A stretch of 64,000 nt of DNA from Pseudomonas sp. NFIX28 (GCF_900107395.1 NZ_FNPW01000016.1:62001-126000); one strand, 5' to 3'. Shown: positions 1 through 8,936, counted from the stretch's first letter. The notes: generated by a model not told the origin, from the letters alone. Translations and numbers: made by a program.

Positions 1-430
1 CAGCCTTCGGCAGCGGCTACAGTGGGCCTGCCGAACGCAATCCTGTAGCCGCTGGCGCAGCCTGCGACGATCTGGCTGCCGGTGTTCGCCTGGCTGGAAG
101 GCGGCCTTGCCGTCGGTGGCAGGCGGTGTGGTGAGTCGCGGCGGGTATTGTCGGAGGTCCTGCGGACCTATCGCAGCCTTCGGCAGCGGCTACAGGGGCC
201 GGGTCAAACGCGATCCTGTAGCCGCTGGCGCAGCCTGCGACGATCTGGCTGCCGGTGTTCGCCTGGCGGCCTTGCCGGCGGTGGCAGGCGGTGTGGTGAG
301 TTGCGGCGGGTATTGTCGGAGGTCCTGCGGACCTATCGCAGCCTTCGGCAGCGGCTACAGTGGGCCTGCCGAACGCGATCCTGTAGCCGCTGGCGCAGCC
401 TGCGATAGGCCCGCAGGGCCTCGACGATCT
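1..430. repeat. Tandem array of paired REP-like palindromes (about 2.5 units)
   Basis: A motif beginning cagccttcggcagcggctac recurs at positions 1, 174 and 339, giving units of about 165-173 bp. Its partner in the opposite orientation (ctgtagccgctggcgcagcc) lies between the copies, so each unit is a pair of inverted palindromes. The array starts before the window. Open frames here are only translations of the repeat (GSGY and VAAG patterns) and are not genes. Confidence 0.8.
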
Positions 431-440
431 GGCGGACGGC

Positions 441-875
441 TCAGCAGGCACAGCCCATCACAGTGTTCGCCGGCTGCTCCAGCGCCACGCTGAGCGCGAA
501 GCCTTCATCCAGCCAGCCGGTCAAGCCGCCAATCATTTCCTTTACCGGATAGCCCAGCGCCGCCAGCCTGACCGCGGCCTTGTTGGCGCCGTTGCAGTGT
601 GGCCCGGCGCAATAGACCACGAACAGCGTATCGCGCGGGTAAGCCGCCAGGCGTTCGGCATTGATCAGGCGCCCCGGCAGGCTGATCGCCCCCGGCACAT
701 GGCCGCGCTCGAAGGCCAGCGGGCCGCGCACGTCCAGCAGGACGAAATCGACCTCCCCGGCTTCCTGGCTGCCGAAGACATCCGAGCAATCGGTCTCGAA
801 GGTCAGGCGGTTGGAGAAATGCATCAGGGCGATGGCCGAGGGGGCGGCGGGAATTTCACGAACCAGGCTGGTCAT
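441..875 (-). CDS. Rhodanese-like domain protein
   Basis: A 144-residue single rhodanese domain. VDFVLLDVRGP near residue 45 and the loop VVYCAGPHCNGANKA, with the presumed active-site Cys, are the family landmarks, and the C-terminal GGLTGW is also typical. The ATG at 875 is preferred because a GGAGA Shine-Dalgarno lies 8 bases upstream; the longer open frame to 986 would run into the neighbouring promoter. The gene is divergent from an FtrA-type regulator 103 bp away, a pairing that suggests control by that regulator. The substrate is unknown, with sulfur transfer or thiol chemistry as the family role. Confidence 0.88.
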   Translation of the reverse strand: MTSLVREIPAAPSAIALMHFSNRLTFETDCSDVFGSQEAGEVDFVLLDVRGPLAFERGHVPGAISLPGRLINAERLAAYPRDTLFVVYCAGPHCNGANKAAVRLAALGYPVKEMIGGLTGWLDEGFALSVALEQPANTVMGCAC

Positions 876-978
876 TGCAGCGTCTCCAAAAAACAACGTT
901 GGGTGTGAGAGGACTTTATCGACAGGCCCGGCGCCGCTACAGTGGCGCACAAGACACTGACTGGTAACTTTCCGCCAA

Positions 979-1956
979 ATGCACAACGCCCCCGGTTTAG
1001 TCGCGATCCTGGCCTACAACGGCCTCTGCACTTTCGAGTTCGGCATCGCCGTGGAGATCTTCGGCCTGGCCCGTCCGGAGTTCGATTTTCCCTGGTACGA
1101 ACACCGTATCGTCGCCGTCGAGCCCGGGCCGCTGCGGGCCATGGGCGGCATCCAGGTGCTGGCCGATGGCGGCATGGAGCTGCTGGAACAGGCGCGGACC
1201 ATCGTCATTCCCGGCTGGCGCCACCGCAGCGAGCCATTGCCGCCCGGGCTGGGCGAAGCCCTGGTGCGCGCCCATGCGCGCGGGGCGCGGCTGCTGTCGA
1301 TCTGCTCCGGGGTATTCGCCCTGGCGGCCACCGGCCTGCTCGACGGAAAGGGCGCCACCACCCACTGGCAATACACCGATGAGCTGGCCGAGCGTTTCCC
1401 CGCCATCCTGGTGGACCCGGACGTGCTCTACGTCGATGCGGGGCAGATCATCACCTCGGCCGGCAGCGCCGCCGGCATCGACGCCTGCCTGCATCTGGTG
1501 AGCCGCGACTTCGGCACCCACGTCACCAATTCGGTGGCGCGGCGCCTGGTGATGTCGCCGCAGCGCACCGGCGGCCAGGCGCAGTTCATTCCGGCGCCGG
1601 TCAGCCGCACGCCGCGCAACGACCTGTCGCGGGTCATGCAATGGGCCCGCGAACGCCTGCATGAACCACTGGAAGTGCGCGACCTGGCCAGCCAGGCGTT
1701 GATGAGCGAACGCACCTTCCTGCGGCGCTTCAACCACGCCACCGGCGTTTCGCCCAAGGCCTGGCTGCAGCACGAACGCCTGGCCCGCGCGCGGGAATTG
1801 CTGGAAAGCGGCAGCGAGCACACCGAAACCATCGCCCTGCGCTGCGGCTACCGCTCGGTGGAAAGCTTTCGCGTGGCCTTTCGCAGCGTGGTGGGCCTGC
1901 CGCCCTCGGCATATCGCGAGCGGTTCGGGCGCGGGGAGAAAGTGGTCGCCGAGTGA
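979..1956 (+). CDS. ftrA: GlxA/FtrA-type transcriptional regulator (DJ-1/PfpI domain plus AraC HTH)
   Basis: A 325-residue regulator. Residues about 10-170 form a DJ-1/PfpI glutamine-amidotransferase-like sensor domain, with the nucleophile-elbow sequence LLSICSGVFAL and the following TTHW. Residues about 215-315 form an AraC-type double helix-turn-helix (SERTFLRRFNHATG, then CGYRSVESFRVAFR). The overall sequence is very close to what I know as FtrA. It diverges from the rhodanese gene, so an activator role for that neighbour is plausible. The sensor domain of this family usually lacks protease activity. Confidence 0.9.
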   Translation: MHNAPGLVAILAYNGLCTFEFGIAVEIFGLARPEFDFPWYEHRIVAVEPGPLRAMGGIQVLADGGMELLEQARTIVIPGWRHRSEPLPPGLGEALVRAHARGARLLSICSGVFALAATGLLDGKGATTHWQYTDELAERFPAILVDPDVLYVDAGQIITSAGSAAGIDACLHLVSRDFGTHVTNSVARRLVMSPQRTGGQAQFIPAPVSRTPRNDLSRVMQWARERLHEPLEVRDLASQALMSERTFLRRFNHATGVSPKAWLQHERLARARELLESGSEHTETIALRCGYRSVESFRVAFRSVVGLPPSAYRERFGRGEKVVAE

Positions 1957-1977
1957 TTGGGTAAATGGGAGGACGCT

Positions 1978-2064
1978 TTCGCGGGCAAGCCTCGCTCCTA
2001 CGGAAGCAGCCCTTCGGTCACGCCAACGAAACCCGCCTCTGTAGGAGCGAGGCTTGCCCGCGAA
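1978..2064. repeat. Inverted REP pair between convergent genes
   Basis: Two 24-bp arms, 1978-2001 (ttcgcgggcaagcctcgctc...) and 2041-2064, are perfect reverse complements separated by 39 bp. They sit between the convergent ends of ftrA and cobF, where such a pair could act as a bidirectional terminator or mRNA stabiliser. The same palindrome recurs in the array at 11.8-12.4 kb. Confidence 0.9.
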
Positions 2065-2083
2065 CCCGCCTGCCCAGCCCTCC

Positions 2084-2848
2084 TCAATCCTCGGGCTTGC
2101 GCAGCAGGTAGGTGTCCATGATCCAGCCATTGGCCTGCCGCGCCGCCTGGCGCACTTGCGCGATCTGCCCCGCGACCTCCTTGAGCCGGCCAGCGATGAG
2201 GATTTCCTCCGGCGTGCCGAGGTAGGCGCCCCAATAGATGTGCAGATCCTGGTCGGCCACCTGGCGATAGGCATCCTCGGCGTCGAGCATCACCACCAGG
2301 CTGTCGGCATCGCTCACCTGCCCCGCCGCCAGCCGCCGGCCGGTGGTGATCTCCACCGAACGGCCGATGCGATTCAACGGCACCTTGTGCTGCGCCGCCA
2401 GGGCCTGGACGCTGGTGATGCCGGGGATCATCTCGAACTCGAAGACACAGCGGCCGCTGTCCAGGATCGCCTGCAGGATGCGCAGGGTGCTGTCGTACAG
2501 CGCCGGGTCGCCCCAGGCCAGGAAGGCGCCGGTTTCGCCGTCCGCCAGTTCCTCGTCGATCAGGCGCTCGAAGGTGCGCTGCTTGTCGCGGTTCAGCTCG
2601 GCGACGCTGGCCTGGTAATCCACCTCGGCGCCACGCCGCCGCTCCGGGCTTTGCGCTTGCACAAAACGGTAGCCGGGCTGCTCGATGTAGCGCTCGCAGA
2701 TTTCCCGGCGCAGGTCGATCAGCGCGTCCTTGCCCTGGCCCTTGTCCATCAGGAAGAACACGTCGGTGCGATTGAGCGCCTTGACCGCCTGCATGGTGAT
2801 GTAGTCGGGGTTGCCGGCGCCGATGCCGATGATCAGGAGGGTTTTCAT
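2084..2848 (-). CDS. cobF: Precorrin-6A synthase (deacetylating)
   Basis: A 254-residue S-adenosylmethionine-dependent methyltransferase of the aerobic cobalamin pathway, methylating precorrin-5 at C-1 with loss of acetate. The N-terminal glycine-rich MKTLLIIGIGAGNPDY and the central AWGDPALYDST are typical of the precorrin methyltransferase fold. Length matches the family (about 250-260). The ATG at 2848 begins the conserved first strand; the longer frame upstream overlaps non-conserved sequence. A histidine phosphatase gene lies 79 bp upstream on the same strand, an arrangement in keeping with a small cobalamin locus. No cobalamin riboswitch consensus was recognised upstream. Confidence 0.92.
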   Translation of the reverse strand: MKTLLIIGIGAGNPDYITMQAVKALNRTDVFFLMDKGQGKDALIDLRREICERYIEQPGYRFVQAQSPERRRGAEVDYQASVAELNRDKQRTFERLIDEELADGETGAFLAWGDPALYDSTLRILQAILDSGRCVFEFEMIPGITSVQALAAQHKVPLNRIGRSVEITTGRRLAAGQVSDADSLVVMLDAEDAYRQVADQDLHIYWGAYLGTPEEILIAGRLKEVAGQIAQVRQAARQANGWIMDTYLLRKPED

Positions 2849-2927
2849 GGCAAGAATCTCGCTGTCGATACTGTGCTGGAGTATGGCCGGGTTGGCGCGG
2901 CACATCCTGGAACGGCCGCCGGGCGGC

Positions 2928-3536
2928 CTATCGCGATCGGCTTCCGGGCTCGCCGTCGAGGCGCAACCGCCAGCGCCCGTTGAAGCGCAGCTCGACCCGG
3001 GCCAGCGGCTCGACATCGATGGCATTGAAGCTGGCCAGCGGGCATTGCATGACATGCACCAGCGCCGCGCGGATGACCAGCGGATGGGTCACCGCCAGCA
3101 CATGCCCCGGTTGCTCGCGCAGCGTTGCCAGCCATGAAGCGACGCGCTCGCACAGCTGCGCCACCGACTCGCCGCCATGGGGCGCCGAATGGCTGTCGGC
3201 CAGCCAGGCTTGCAGGGCTTGGGGCTGCTCGCGTTGCAGATCGTCGATGGCCAGGCCCTGCCAGTCGCCCAGGTCACAGTCGCGCAGCGCGGCCTCAATT
3301 TCCACGCTGGCGCCATACAGGGCGGCGGTTTGCCGGGCCCGCAGCTCCGGCCCGCTGAGCAGGCGCGGCGGGCGCTTGAACGCGCCGGCCCGCGAGCCCG
3401 CCAGCGCCTGCCAATCCATTTCCAGCGGTTCGTCCAGGGGAAAACGCGCGAGCTTCTGGGCAAGGGTTCGGGCGTGGCAGATCAGGGTCAGGCGGGTGGC
3501 CGGCACGGGGAATCTCTCGACGGTGAATGAACGCAA
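2928..3536 (-). CDS. Histidine phosphatase family protein (CobC-like)
   Basis: A 202-residue branch-2-type phosphoglycerate-mutase fold. The catalytic His lies in LTLICHART near residue 21, where the usual RHG triplet reads CHA. The second His is in VLAVTHPLVIRA. The central GGESVAQLCERV supports the family. Being upstream of cobF on the same strand suggests a link with cobalamin assembly (alpha-ribazole phosphatase), but the altered RHG motif makes the substrate uncertain. The start could also be a GTG about 10 codons downstream, since the first ten residues look non-conserved. Confidence 0.8.
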   Translation of the reverse strand: MRSFTVERFPVPATRLTLICHARTLAQKLARFPLDEPLEMDWQALAGSRAGAFKRPPRLLSGPELRARQTAALYGASVEIEAALRDCDLGDWQGLAIDDLQREQPQALQAWLADSHSAPHGGESVAQLCERVASWLATLREQPGHVLAVTHPLVIRAALVHVMQCPLASFNAIDVEPLARVELRFNGRWRLRLDGEPGSRSR

Positions 3537-3687
3537 TGGGCAAAGCCGGCTGCGTTTGTATCATTGGTCGCCGGCGGTTTCCTAACATCCCGCGCCTGCG
3601 CACTGGCCGCGAGCCCGGAAAACAGCCGGACAGCCCATAAACAGAGGCCTTCAGGCCACCCTCGGCGGCGTTGGGGGCGGTAGGATT

Positions 3688-3742
3688 TTTCACTGGACAT
3701 GTAGCGTAAATTACATAAATACTGTTTTTACTTTCAGTGAAA
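3688..3742. promoter_or_regulatory. Palindromic operator region ahead of the RpiR-family gene
   Basis: Two nested inverted repeats lie 32-86 bp before the RpiR start: tttcactg (3688-3695) with cagtgaaa (3735-3742), and TGTAgcgtaaatTACA (3700-3715). The inner palindrome resembles the TGTA-N-TACA type site bound by HexR, an RpiR-family regulator, so autoregulation is likely. This is inferred from sequence symmetry only. Confidence 0.5.
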
Positions 3743-3773
3743 CAAAAACGACAGTCAGCCACGAAGGCGTCGC

Positions 3774-4628
3774 ATGCCCTCTCTCAGAGACCTGATCACC
3801 GACCCGGCCCTTGACCTCACGCCCTCGGAGCGCAAGGTTATCCGTGCCCTGCTCGACCATTACCCGCGCAATGGCCTGGGGCCCATGTCGCGCCTGGCCG
3901 AATACGCCGGCGTCAGCGACCCGACCATCGTGCGGCTGGTGAAGAAACTCGGCTTCGGCGGGTATGCGCAGTTCCAGGAAGCGCTGCTCAGCGACATGGA
4001 CGACCGCCTGCGCTCGCCCAGCACGCTGTTGCAGCCACGGGCCCGCGTTCAACAGGACGATGCCTGGGGCCACTACCTACAAGGCAGCCTGCGCAGCCTG
4101 GAACAGACCCAGGCCCTGACCCAGCCCGAAGACGTGCGCATCCTGGTCGACTGGCTGCTGGACAGCCGCCACGCGCTGTACTGCTACGGCGGGCGTTTCA
4201 GCAGCTTTCTCGCCAGCTACCTGCTCAATCACCTGCGCCTGATGCGCCCCGGCTGCATGGCCCTGGAAGACAACGCGCAACTGCCCGACCGCCTGTACGA
4301 CGTGCAGCGCCAGGACCTCGTTTTGCTGTTCGACTACCGCCGCTACCAGAGCCAGGCCCTGCGCGTGGCCACCGCCGCCAAGGCGCGGCATGCGCGGGTG
4401 GTGCTGTTCACCGACATCTACGCCTCGCCCCTGCGGGAGCTGGCGGACCTGATTATCAGCGCCCCGGTGGAATCGGCCTCGGCCTTCGACACCCTGGTGC
4501 CGGCCCTGGCCCAGGTCGAGGCGCTGGTGGCCAGCCTGACCCTGCGCAGCAGCGACCTGGATCGACGCCTGGAAGGCATCGACGCCCTGCGCAACGAATT
4601 CGCCACTCACCTGCTGGAGGACAAATAA
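3774..4628 (+). CDS. MurR/RpiR family transcriptional regulator
   Basis: 284 residues: an N-terminal RpiR winged HTH (about 1-77, with LAEYAGVSDPTIVRLVKKLG) and a C-terminal SIS domain (about 115-260) that in this family binds a phosphorylated sugar or other small ligand. It is the first gene of a same-strand cluster: the cysteine hydrolase starts 2 bp after its stop, followed by ligase, deformylase, permease and succinyltransferases. Palindromic sequences upstream suggest autoregulation. The ligand cannot be told from sequence; amino acid and amine clusters are often governed by this family in Pseudomonas. Confidence 0.92.
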   Translation: MPSLRDLITDPALDLTPSERKVIRALLDHYPRNGLGPMSRLAEYAGVSDPTIVRLVKKLGFGGYAQFQEALLSDMDDRLRSPSTLLQPRARVQQDDAWGHYLQGSLRSLEQTQALTQPEDVRILVDWLLDSRHALYCYGGRFSSFLASYLLNHLRLMRPGCMALEDNAQLPDRLYDVQRQDLVLLFDYRRYQSQALRVATAAKARHARVVLFTDIYASPLRELADLIISAPVESASAFDTLVPALAQVEALVASLTLRSSDLDRRLEGIDALRNEFATHLLEDK

Positions 4629-4630
4629 GG

Positions 4631-5275
4631 ATGATCTGCCTTCCCCACCACTCGCCCCGCGACCTGCCCTTTACCGTCGATCACACCGCCCTGCTGCTGG
4701 TGGACATGCAACGGGCCTGGCTCGAGCCGCAGTTCGACCCGCACTTGCAGGTGCCGGACGCCGAGTACTTCCTCCAGCGCACCCGCGAGCAGGTGATTCC
4801 CAACCAGCAGCAGCTCCTGGCGGCCATGCGCGGCGCCCGGCAGAACGTGCTGCACACCCTTATCGAAAGCCTGACCGCCGATGGCCGCGACCGCTCGCTG
4901 GACCACAAGCTGTCGGACATGCACCTGCCCAAGGGCAGCCCGCAGGCGGCGATCATCGCTCCGCTGGCGGCGCAGGAGAACGAAATCGTCCTGCCCAAGA
5001 CCTCGTCCGGGGTCTTCAACTCGACCAACATCGACTACGTGCTGCGCAACCTGCAGACCCGCCACCTGATCGTCGCCGGCATCGTCACCGACCAGTGCGT
5101 CGACATGGCCGTGCGCGACGCCGCCGACCGCGGCTACCTGGTGACCCTGGTGGAAGACGCCTGCGCCACCTACACCGAGGCCCGGCACCAGGCCTGCCTG
5201 AATGCGATCAAGGGTTACTGCTGGATCACCGACACCCAGACCGTGCTCGGCCGCCTGCGGGAGATGCAGGCATGA
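4631..5275 (+). CDS. Isochorismatase-like cysteine hydrolase
   Basis: 214 residues with the full catalytic triad of the isochorismatase-like hydrolases: Asp25 in LLLVDMQRAW, Lys123 in IVLPKTSSGVF and Cys156 in GIVTDQCVDMA. Family members hydrolyse amides, carbamoyl groups or enol ethers. The next gene starts inside its stop codon (ATGA overlap), so translation is coupled to the glutamine-synthetase-like ligase. Neighbours suggest a role in breaking down a nitrogen compound. The specific substrate is not evident. Confidence 0.88.
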   Translation: MICLPHHSPRDLPFTVDHTALLLVDMQRAWLEPQFDPHLQVPDAEYFLQRTREQVIPNQQQLLAAMRGARQNVLHTLIESLTADGRDRSLDHKLSDMHLPKGSPQAAIIAPLAAQENEIVLPKTSSGVFNSTNIDYVLRNLQTRHLIVAGIVTDQCVDMAVRDAADRGYLVTLVEDACATYTEARHQACLNAIKGYCWITDTQTVLGRLREMQA

Positions 5276-6618
5276 GCCGGAACTCCGAGCCGTTGACGCC
5301 AGTGGCCATGACCACCCTGCTGACCACCGACCTGATCGGCGTCAGCCGTGGCCGTTCGTTCCCCAGCGACGAACTGGAGCGTTACGCCAGCGCCGGCTGC
5401 GGCTGGGTGCCGGCCAACAGCGCGTTGACCCCGCAAGACATCATCGCCGAGCCCAACCCCTGGGGCGCCCGTGGCGACCTGCGGCTGATCCCCGACCTGG
5501 CCAGCCGGGTGCAGGTCGGCAACGGCCCGGACGCCAGCGCCGCGCCGCTGGACTTCATCCACGCCGACATCTGCGAGACCGACGGCCGGCCCTGGGCGGC
5601 TTGCCCGCGCACCCTGCTACGCAACGAGGTGCAGCGCTACGCCAGCGAGCTGGGGCTGCAGGTCAACGCCGCCTTCGAGCATGAATTCAACCTGCACGGC
5701 GCCAGCGCGCAGCCGGAGCGCCTGGCCTTCTCCCTGCAGGCCCAGCGCCAGGGCGCCGAGTTCGGTGGCTGGCTGCTCAGCGCCTTGCGCGCCGCGGGCG
5801 TCGAGCCGGAAATGTTCCTCCCCGAATACGGCAAGCACCAATACGAAATCACCTGCCGGCCGACCCTGGGCGTAGCCGCCGCCGACCGCGCGGTGAACGT
5901 GCGCGAAGTCACCCGCGAGATCGCCAGGCAGCTCGGCCAGGGCCTGAGCTTCGCGCCCAAGACCGCGGAGCACGCGGTGTGCAATGGCGTGCACCTGCAC
6001 CTGAGCCTGCAAGACCTGGACGGCAGCCCGGTGCTGTATGAGCAAGGGCGAGCCAACGACCTGTCGTCCCTCGGCCAGCACTGGGCGGCCGGGGTACTCA
6101 AATACCTGCCGGCGCTTTGCGCCTTTACCGCGCCCACGCCGATTTCCTACGCACGCTTGCAGCCCCATCACTGGAGCGCCTCCTACGCTTGCCTGGGCCA
6201 GCGCAACCGCGAAGCCTCGCTGCGCATCTGCCCCACCGTGAGCATCGGCGGCAAGCCGCTGGCGCCGCAGTACAACCTGGAATTTCGCGCGCTGGACGCC
6301 ACCGCCTCGCCGCACCTGGCCATGGCCGTGGTGCTGATCGCCGGGCGCCTGGGCATCCAGCAGAAGCTGGCGCTGCGCGCCGTGACCGATGAAGTGCCCG
6401 ACGAGCTGAGCGCCGAACTGCGCGAGCGTTGCGGCATCGTCGCCCTTCCGGCCTCGTTGCCGCAGGCACTGGACTGCCTGCGCAACTGCGAGGAGCTGCT
6501 GCAAGCCTTGCCCGCCCCGCTGCTGGAAACCTACCTCGCCGTCAAGAACAAGGAAGTGGAACTGACTGAGCACCTGACCCCTGCCCAACTCTGTGAACAC
6601 TATGCACACCTGTACTGA
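5272..6618 (+). CDS. Glutamine synthetase family protein (gamma-glutamyl ligase type)
   Basis: 448 residues from the ATG at 5272, chosen because it makes a 4-bp ATGA overlap with the hydrolase and begins just before the conserved TTDLIGVSRG region. Landmarks include PEYGKHQYEITCRP, the nucleotide/glutamate-binding CNGVHLHLSL and RNREASLRICP. It is the PuuA/GS-III-like type used to gamma-glutamylate amines rather than a housekeeping GlnA, judging by context and sequence divergence. The amine substrate is unknown. Confidence 0.88.
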   Translation: MSRNSEPLTPVAMTTLLTTDLIGVSRGRSFPSDELERYASAGCGWVPANSALTPQDIIAEPNPWGARGDLRLIPDLASRVQVGNGPDASAAPLDFIHADICETDGRPWAACPRTLLRNEVQRYASELGLQVNAAFEHEFNLHGASAQPERLAFSLQAQRQGAEFGGWLLSALRAAGVEPEMFLPEYGKHQYEITCRPTLGVAAADRAVNVREVTREIARQLGQGLSFAPKTAEHAVCNGVHLHLSLQDLDGSPVLYEQGRANDLSSLGQHWAAGVLKYLPALCAFTAPTPISYARLQPHHWSASYACLGQRNREASLRICPTVSIGGKPLAPQYNLEFRALDATASPHLAMAVVLIAGRLGIQQKLALRAVTDEVPDELSAELRERCGIVALPASLPQALDCLRNCEELLQALPAPLLETYLAVKNKEVELTEHLTPAQLCEHYAHLY

Positions 6619-7354
6619 AACCGCTGAACTGGGGCTCTATACCCGGCCGGCCTACCGGTTGCTGCGCGAAGACTCCGCGCATCCGCTGATCCTGGTCTGC
6701 GAGCACGCCAGCCGGTATATCCCGGCGGCGCTCAACGACCTCGGCCTGGACCCGCAAGCGGCGCGCGAACATATCGCCTGGGACCCCGGCGCCCTGGAGC
6801 TGGCGGAAAACCTGGCGCAGACCCTTGGCGCCAGCTTGCTGACGGCCAATTATTCGCGGCTGTTGATTGACCTCAACCGTCCGTGCCAGGCCCACGACAG
6901 CATTCCGCTGCAGAGCGAGATCTACCAGATCCCGGGCAACCAGCACCTCGACGAGGCCACCCGCGAGTACCGCCGCAAGCAGTTGTTCAGGCCCTTTCAT
7001 GCACGCCTGAGCGCGCTGATCGATGCGCGCCTGGCCGCGGGCCGGCCGGTGCGGGTGGTGGGCATCCACAGTTTTACCCCGCTCTATTACGGCCAGCGCC
7101 GCACGCTGGAAATGGGCGTGCTGTTCGACCGCGCCGAGGGTTATGCGCGGCACCTGCTGGAAGGCATGGCGGTGCACGACGTAAAGATCGCCGGCAACGA
7201 GCCCTACAAGGTCGATGCCTTGAGCGACATGACGGTGCCGGCGCACGGTGATGCCCGCGGGCTGGATTCGGTATTGATCGAGGTGCGCAACGACCTGTTG
7301 CGGACCCCGCAAGCCATCCAGTGCTGGACGGATTACCTGGCACCGCTGCTGTAA
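6602..7354 (+). CDS. N-formylglutamate amidohydrolase family protein
   Basis: 250 residues. The sequences ILVCEHASRYIP, DPGALELAENLA, NYSRLLIDLNRP and VVGIHSFTP are characteristic of the N-formylglutamate deformylase fold. The frame also opens at a GTG at 6593; the ATG at 6602 was taken, but neither has a strong Shine-Dalgarno. Both overlap the end of the ligase gene, indicating coupling. In histidine catabolism this enzyme (HutG) releases formate from formylglutamate. Here, without other hut genes, a related N-formyl amino acid may be the substrate. Confidence 0.85.
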   Translation: MHTCTETAELGLYTRPAYRLLREDSAHPLILVCEHASRYIPAALNDLGLDPQAAREHIAWDPGALELAENLAQTLGASLLTANYSRLLIDLNRPCQAHDSIPLQSEIYQIPGNQHLDEATREYRRKQLFRPFHARLSALIDARLAAGRPVRVVGIHSFTPLYYGQRRTLEMGVLFDRAEGYARHLLEGMAVHDVKIAGNEPYKVDALSDMTVPAHGDARGLDSVLIEVRNDLLRTPQAIQCWTDYLAPLL

Positions 7355-7592
7355 TCGCCGGAGGTCATGAACGGTGGTAATGAATGCGTGTAATCAACAA
7401 TTGAACAAAGGCTGAGAGCCAGCCCCGAGTTGTCGTTGTAAAAAGCTGTTTGCTGTACCGGTATAACAACTATAAGAAACCGCCGTGGCGTGTCTTTAAA
7501 CCTGCCAGGTTCAAATACATTGCCTGCCCCGGTCGTCCTTCGACACCGTGACAGGCACCCGCCCCCCTTTGGCTGACAAGGAGAACCTCTTC

Positions 7593-8936
7593 ATGGAGAT
7601 TGAAGAATTCGGCTACAAACAGGAACTCAAGCGCGGCCTGACGCTGCGCGACCTGGTGGTCTACGGGATGATTTTCATGATCCCCATCGCCCCGTTCGGG
7701 GTCTACGGCTATGTAAACCAGGAAGCACCGGGCATGGTGCCGCTGGCCTACATCATCGGCATGCTGGCGATGATCTTCACCGCCCTGAGCTACGGCAGCA
7801 TGGCCCGCGCCTTTCCCATTGCCGGCTCGGTCTATTCCTACGCCCAGCGCGGGCTCAACCCCCATGTCGGGTTCATCGCCGGCTGGCTGATGCTGCTCGA
7901 CTACCTGCTGATACCGCCGCTGCTCTACGTCTACGCGGCCATGGCGCTGAACCACCTGTACCCGGACATTCCCAAGGTCGGCTTCATCCTCGCGTTCCTG
8001 GTCAGCGCCACCTTCGTCAACCTGCGCGGCATCACCTTCACCGCGCGGATGAACATCGTGTTTCTGCTGGCGCAGCTGGTGGTGCTGGGGATTTTCCTGT
8101 TCTATGCCTGGAACGCCCTGCACGGCGGCGCCGGTAACGGCCAGCTGACCCTGGCGCCGCTGTACAGCCCGGAGAAATTCCACTTCGGCATGCTGATGCA
8201 GGGCGTGTCGATCGCGGTGCTGTCGTTCCTCGGCTTCGATGCCATCTCGACCCTGGCCGAAGAGGTCAAGAGCGAGCCGGGCAAGAGCGTCGGCCGCGCC
8301 GCGCTGATCACCTTGCTGGTGATGGGCGCGATCTTCGTGGCGCAGACCTGGATCGCCACCGACCTGGCCGCCGGCATGGGCTTCAAGTCGGCGGACACGG
8401 CCTTCTACGAGATCGCCGAAATCGCCGGCGGCAGCTGGCTGGCCACCCTGACCGCGGTGGCTACCGCACTGGCCTGGGGCGTGGCGGTGGCCATCACCTC
8501 GCAAGCGGCGGTTTCGCGGCTGCTGTTCGGCATGGCCCGCGACGGCAAGCTGCCGAAGATCCTCGCCAAGGTCCACCCCAGGCACAACACGCCGCACATC
8601 AGCATCTACCTGGTGGCGGTGCTGTCGCTGCTGATCTGCTACCTGTTCATCAACTCGGTGGACACCCTCACCTCCCTGGTGAATTTCGGCGCCCTGAGCG
8701 GCTTCATGCTGTTGCACCTGACCGTGATCAATCACTACTGGCGCCGCAACAAATCGACCCAGGTGCTGCGTCACCTGATTTGCCCGGTGGTGGGCTTCCT
8801 AATCGTCTGCGCGATCATGTACAACATGGGGGTCGATGCGCAGAAGCTCGGTTGCATCTGGATTGCCATCGGCCTGGTCTACCTGTTCTTCCTCAACAAG
8901 CTGGGCGCCAACACGGCGCTGGCCGAACCTCTTTAA
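7593..8936 (+). CDS. APC family amino acid/polyamine permease
   Basis: 447 residues with about 12 hydrophobic segments. The first, following LKRGLTLRDLVVYGMIFM, carries the APC-superfamily signature. FLGFDAISTLAEEVKSEPG and the later LFGMARDGKLPKILAKVHP are typical of basic amino acid or polyamine permeases. The ATG at 7593 follows AAGGAGA by a normal spacing; the longer frame from 7548 lacks this. The gene probably imports the compound metabolised by the cluster. The 238-bp gap before it may hold its own promoter. Confidence 0.9.
   Translation: MEIEEFGYKQELKRGLTLRDLVVYGMIFMIPIAPFGVYGYVNQEAPGMVPLAYIIGMLAMIFTALSYGSMARAFPIAGSVYSYAQRGLNPHVGFIAGWLMLLDYLLIPPLLYVYAAMALNHLYPDIPKVGFILAFLVSATFVNLRGITFTARMNIVFLLAQLVVLGIFLFYAWNALHGGAGNGQLTLAPLYSPEKFHFGMLMQGVSIAVLSFLGFDAISTLAEEVKSEPGKSVGRAALITLLVMGAIFVAQTWIATDLAAGMGFKSADTAFYEIAEIAGGSWLATLTAVATALAWGVAVAITSQAAVSRLLFGMARDGKLPKILAKVHPRHNTPHISIYLVAVLSLLICYLFINSVDTLTSLVNFGALSGFMLLHLTVINHYWRRNKSTQVLRHLICPVVGFLIVCAIMYNMGVDAQKLGCIWIAIGLVYLFFLNKLGANTALAEPL

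Noticed and set aside
2928..3700. Cobalamin riboswitch ahead of the cob genes
   Set aside because: Looked for the conserved B12-box text on the minus strand upstream of the histidine phosphatase and cobF; nothing matched.
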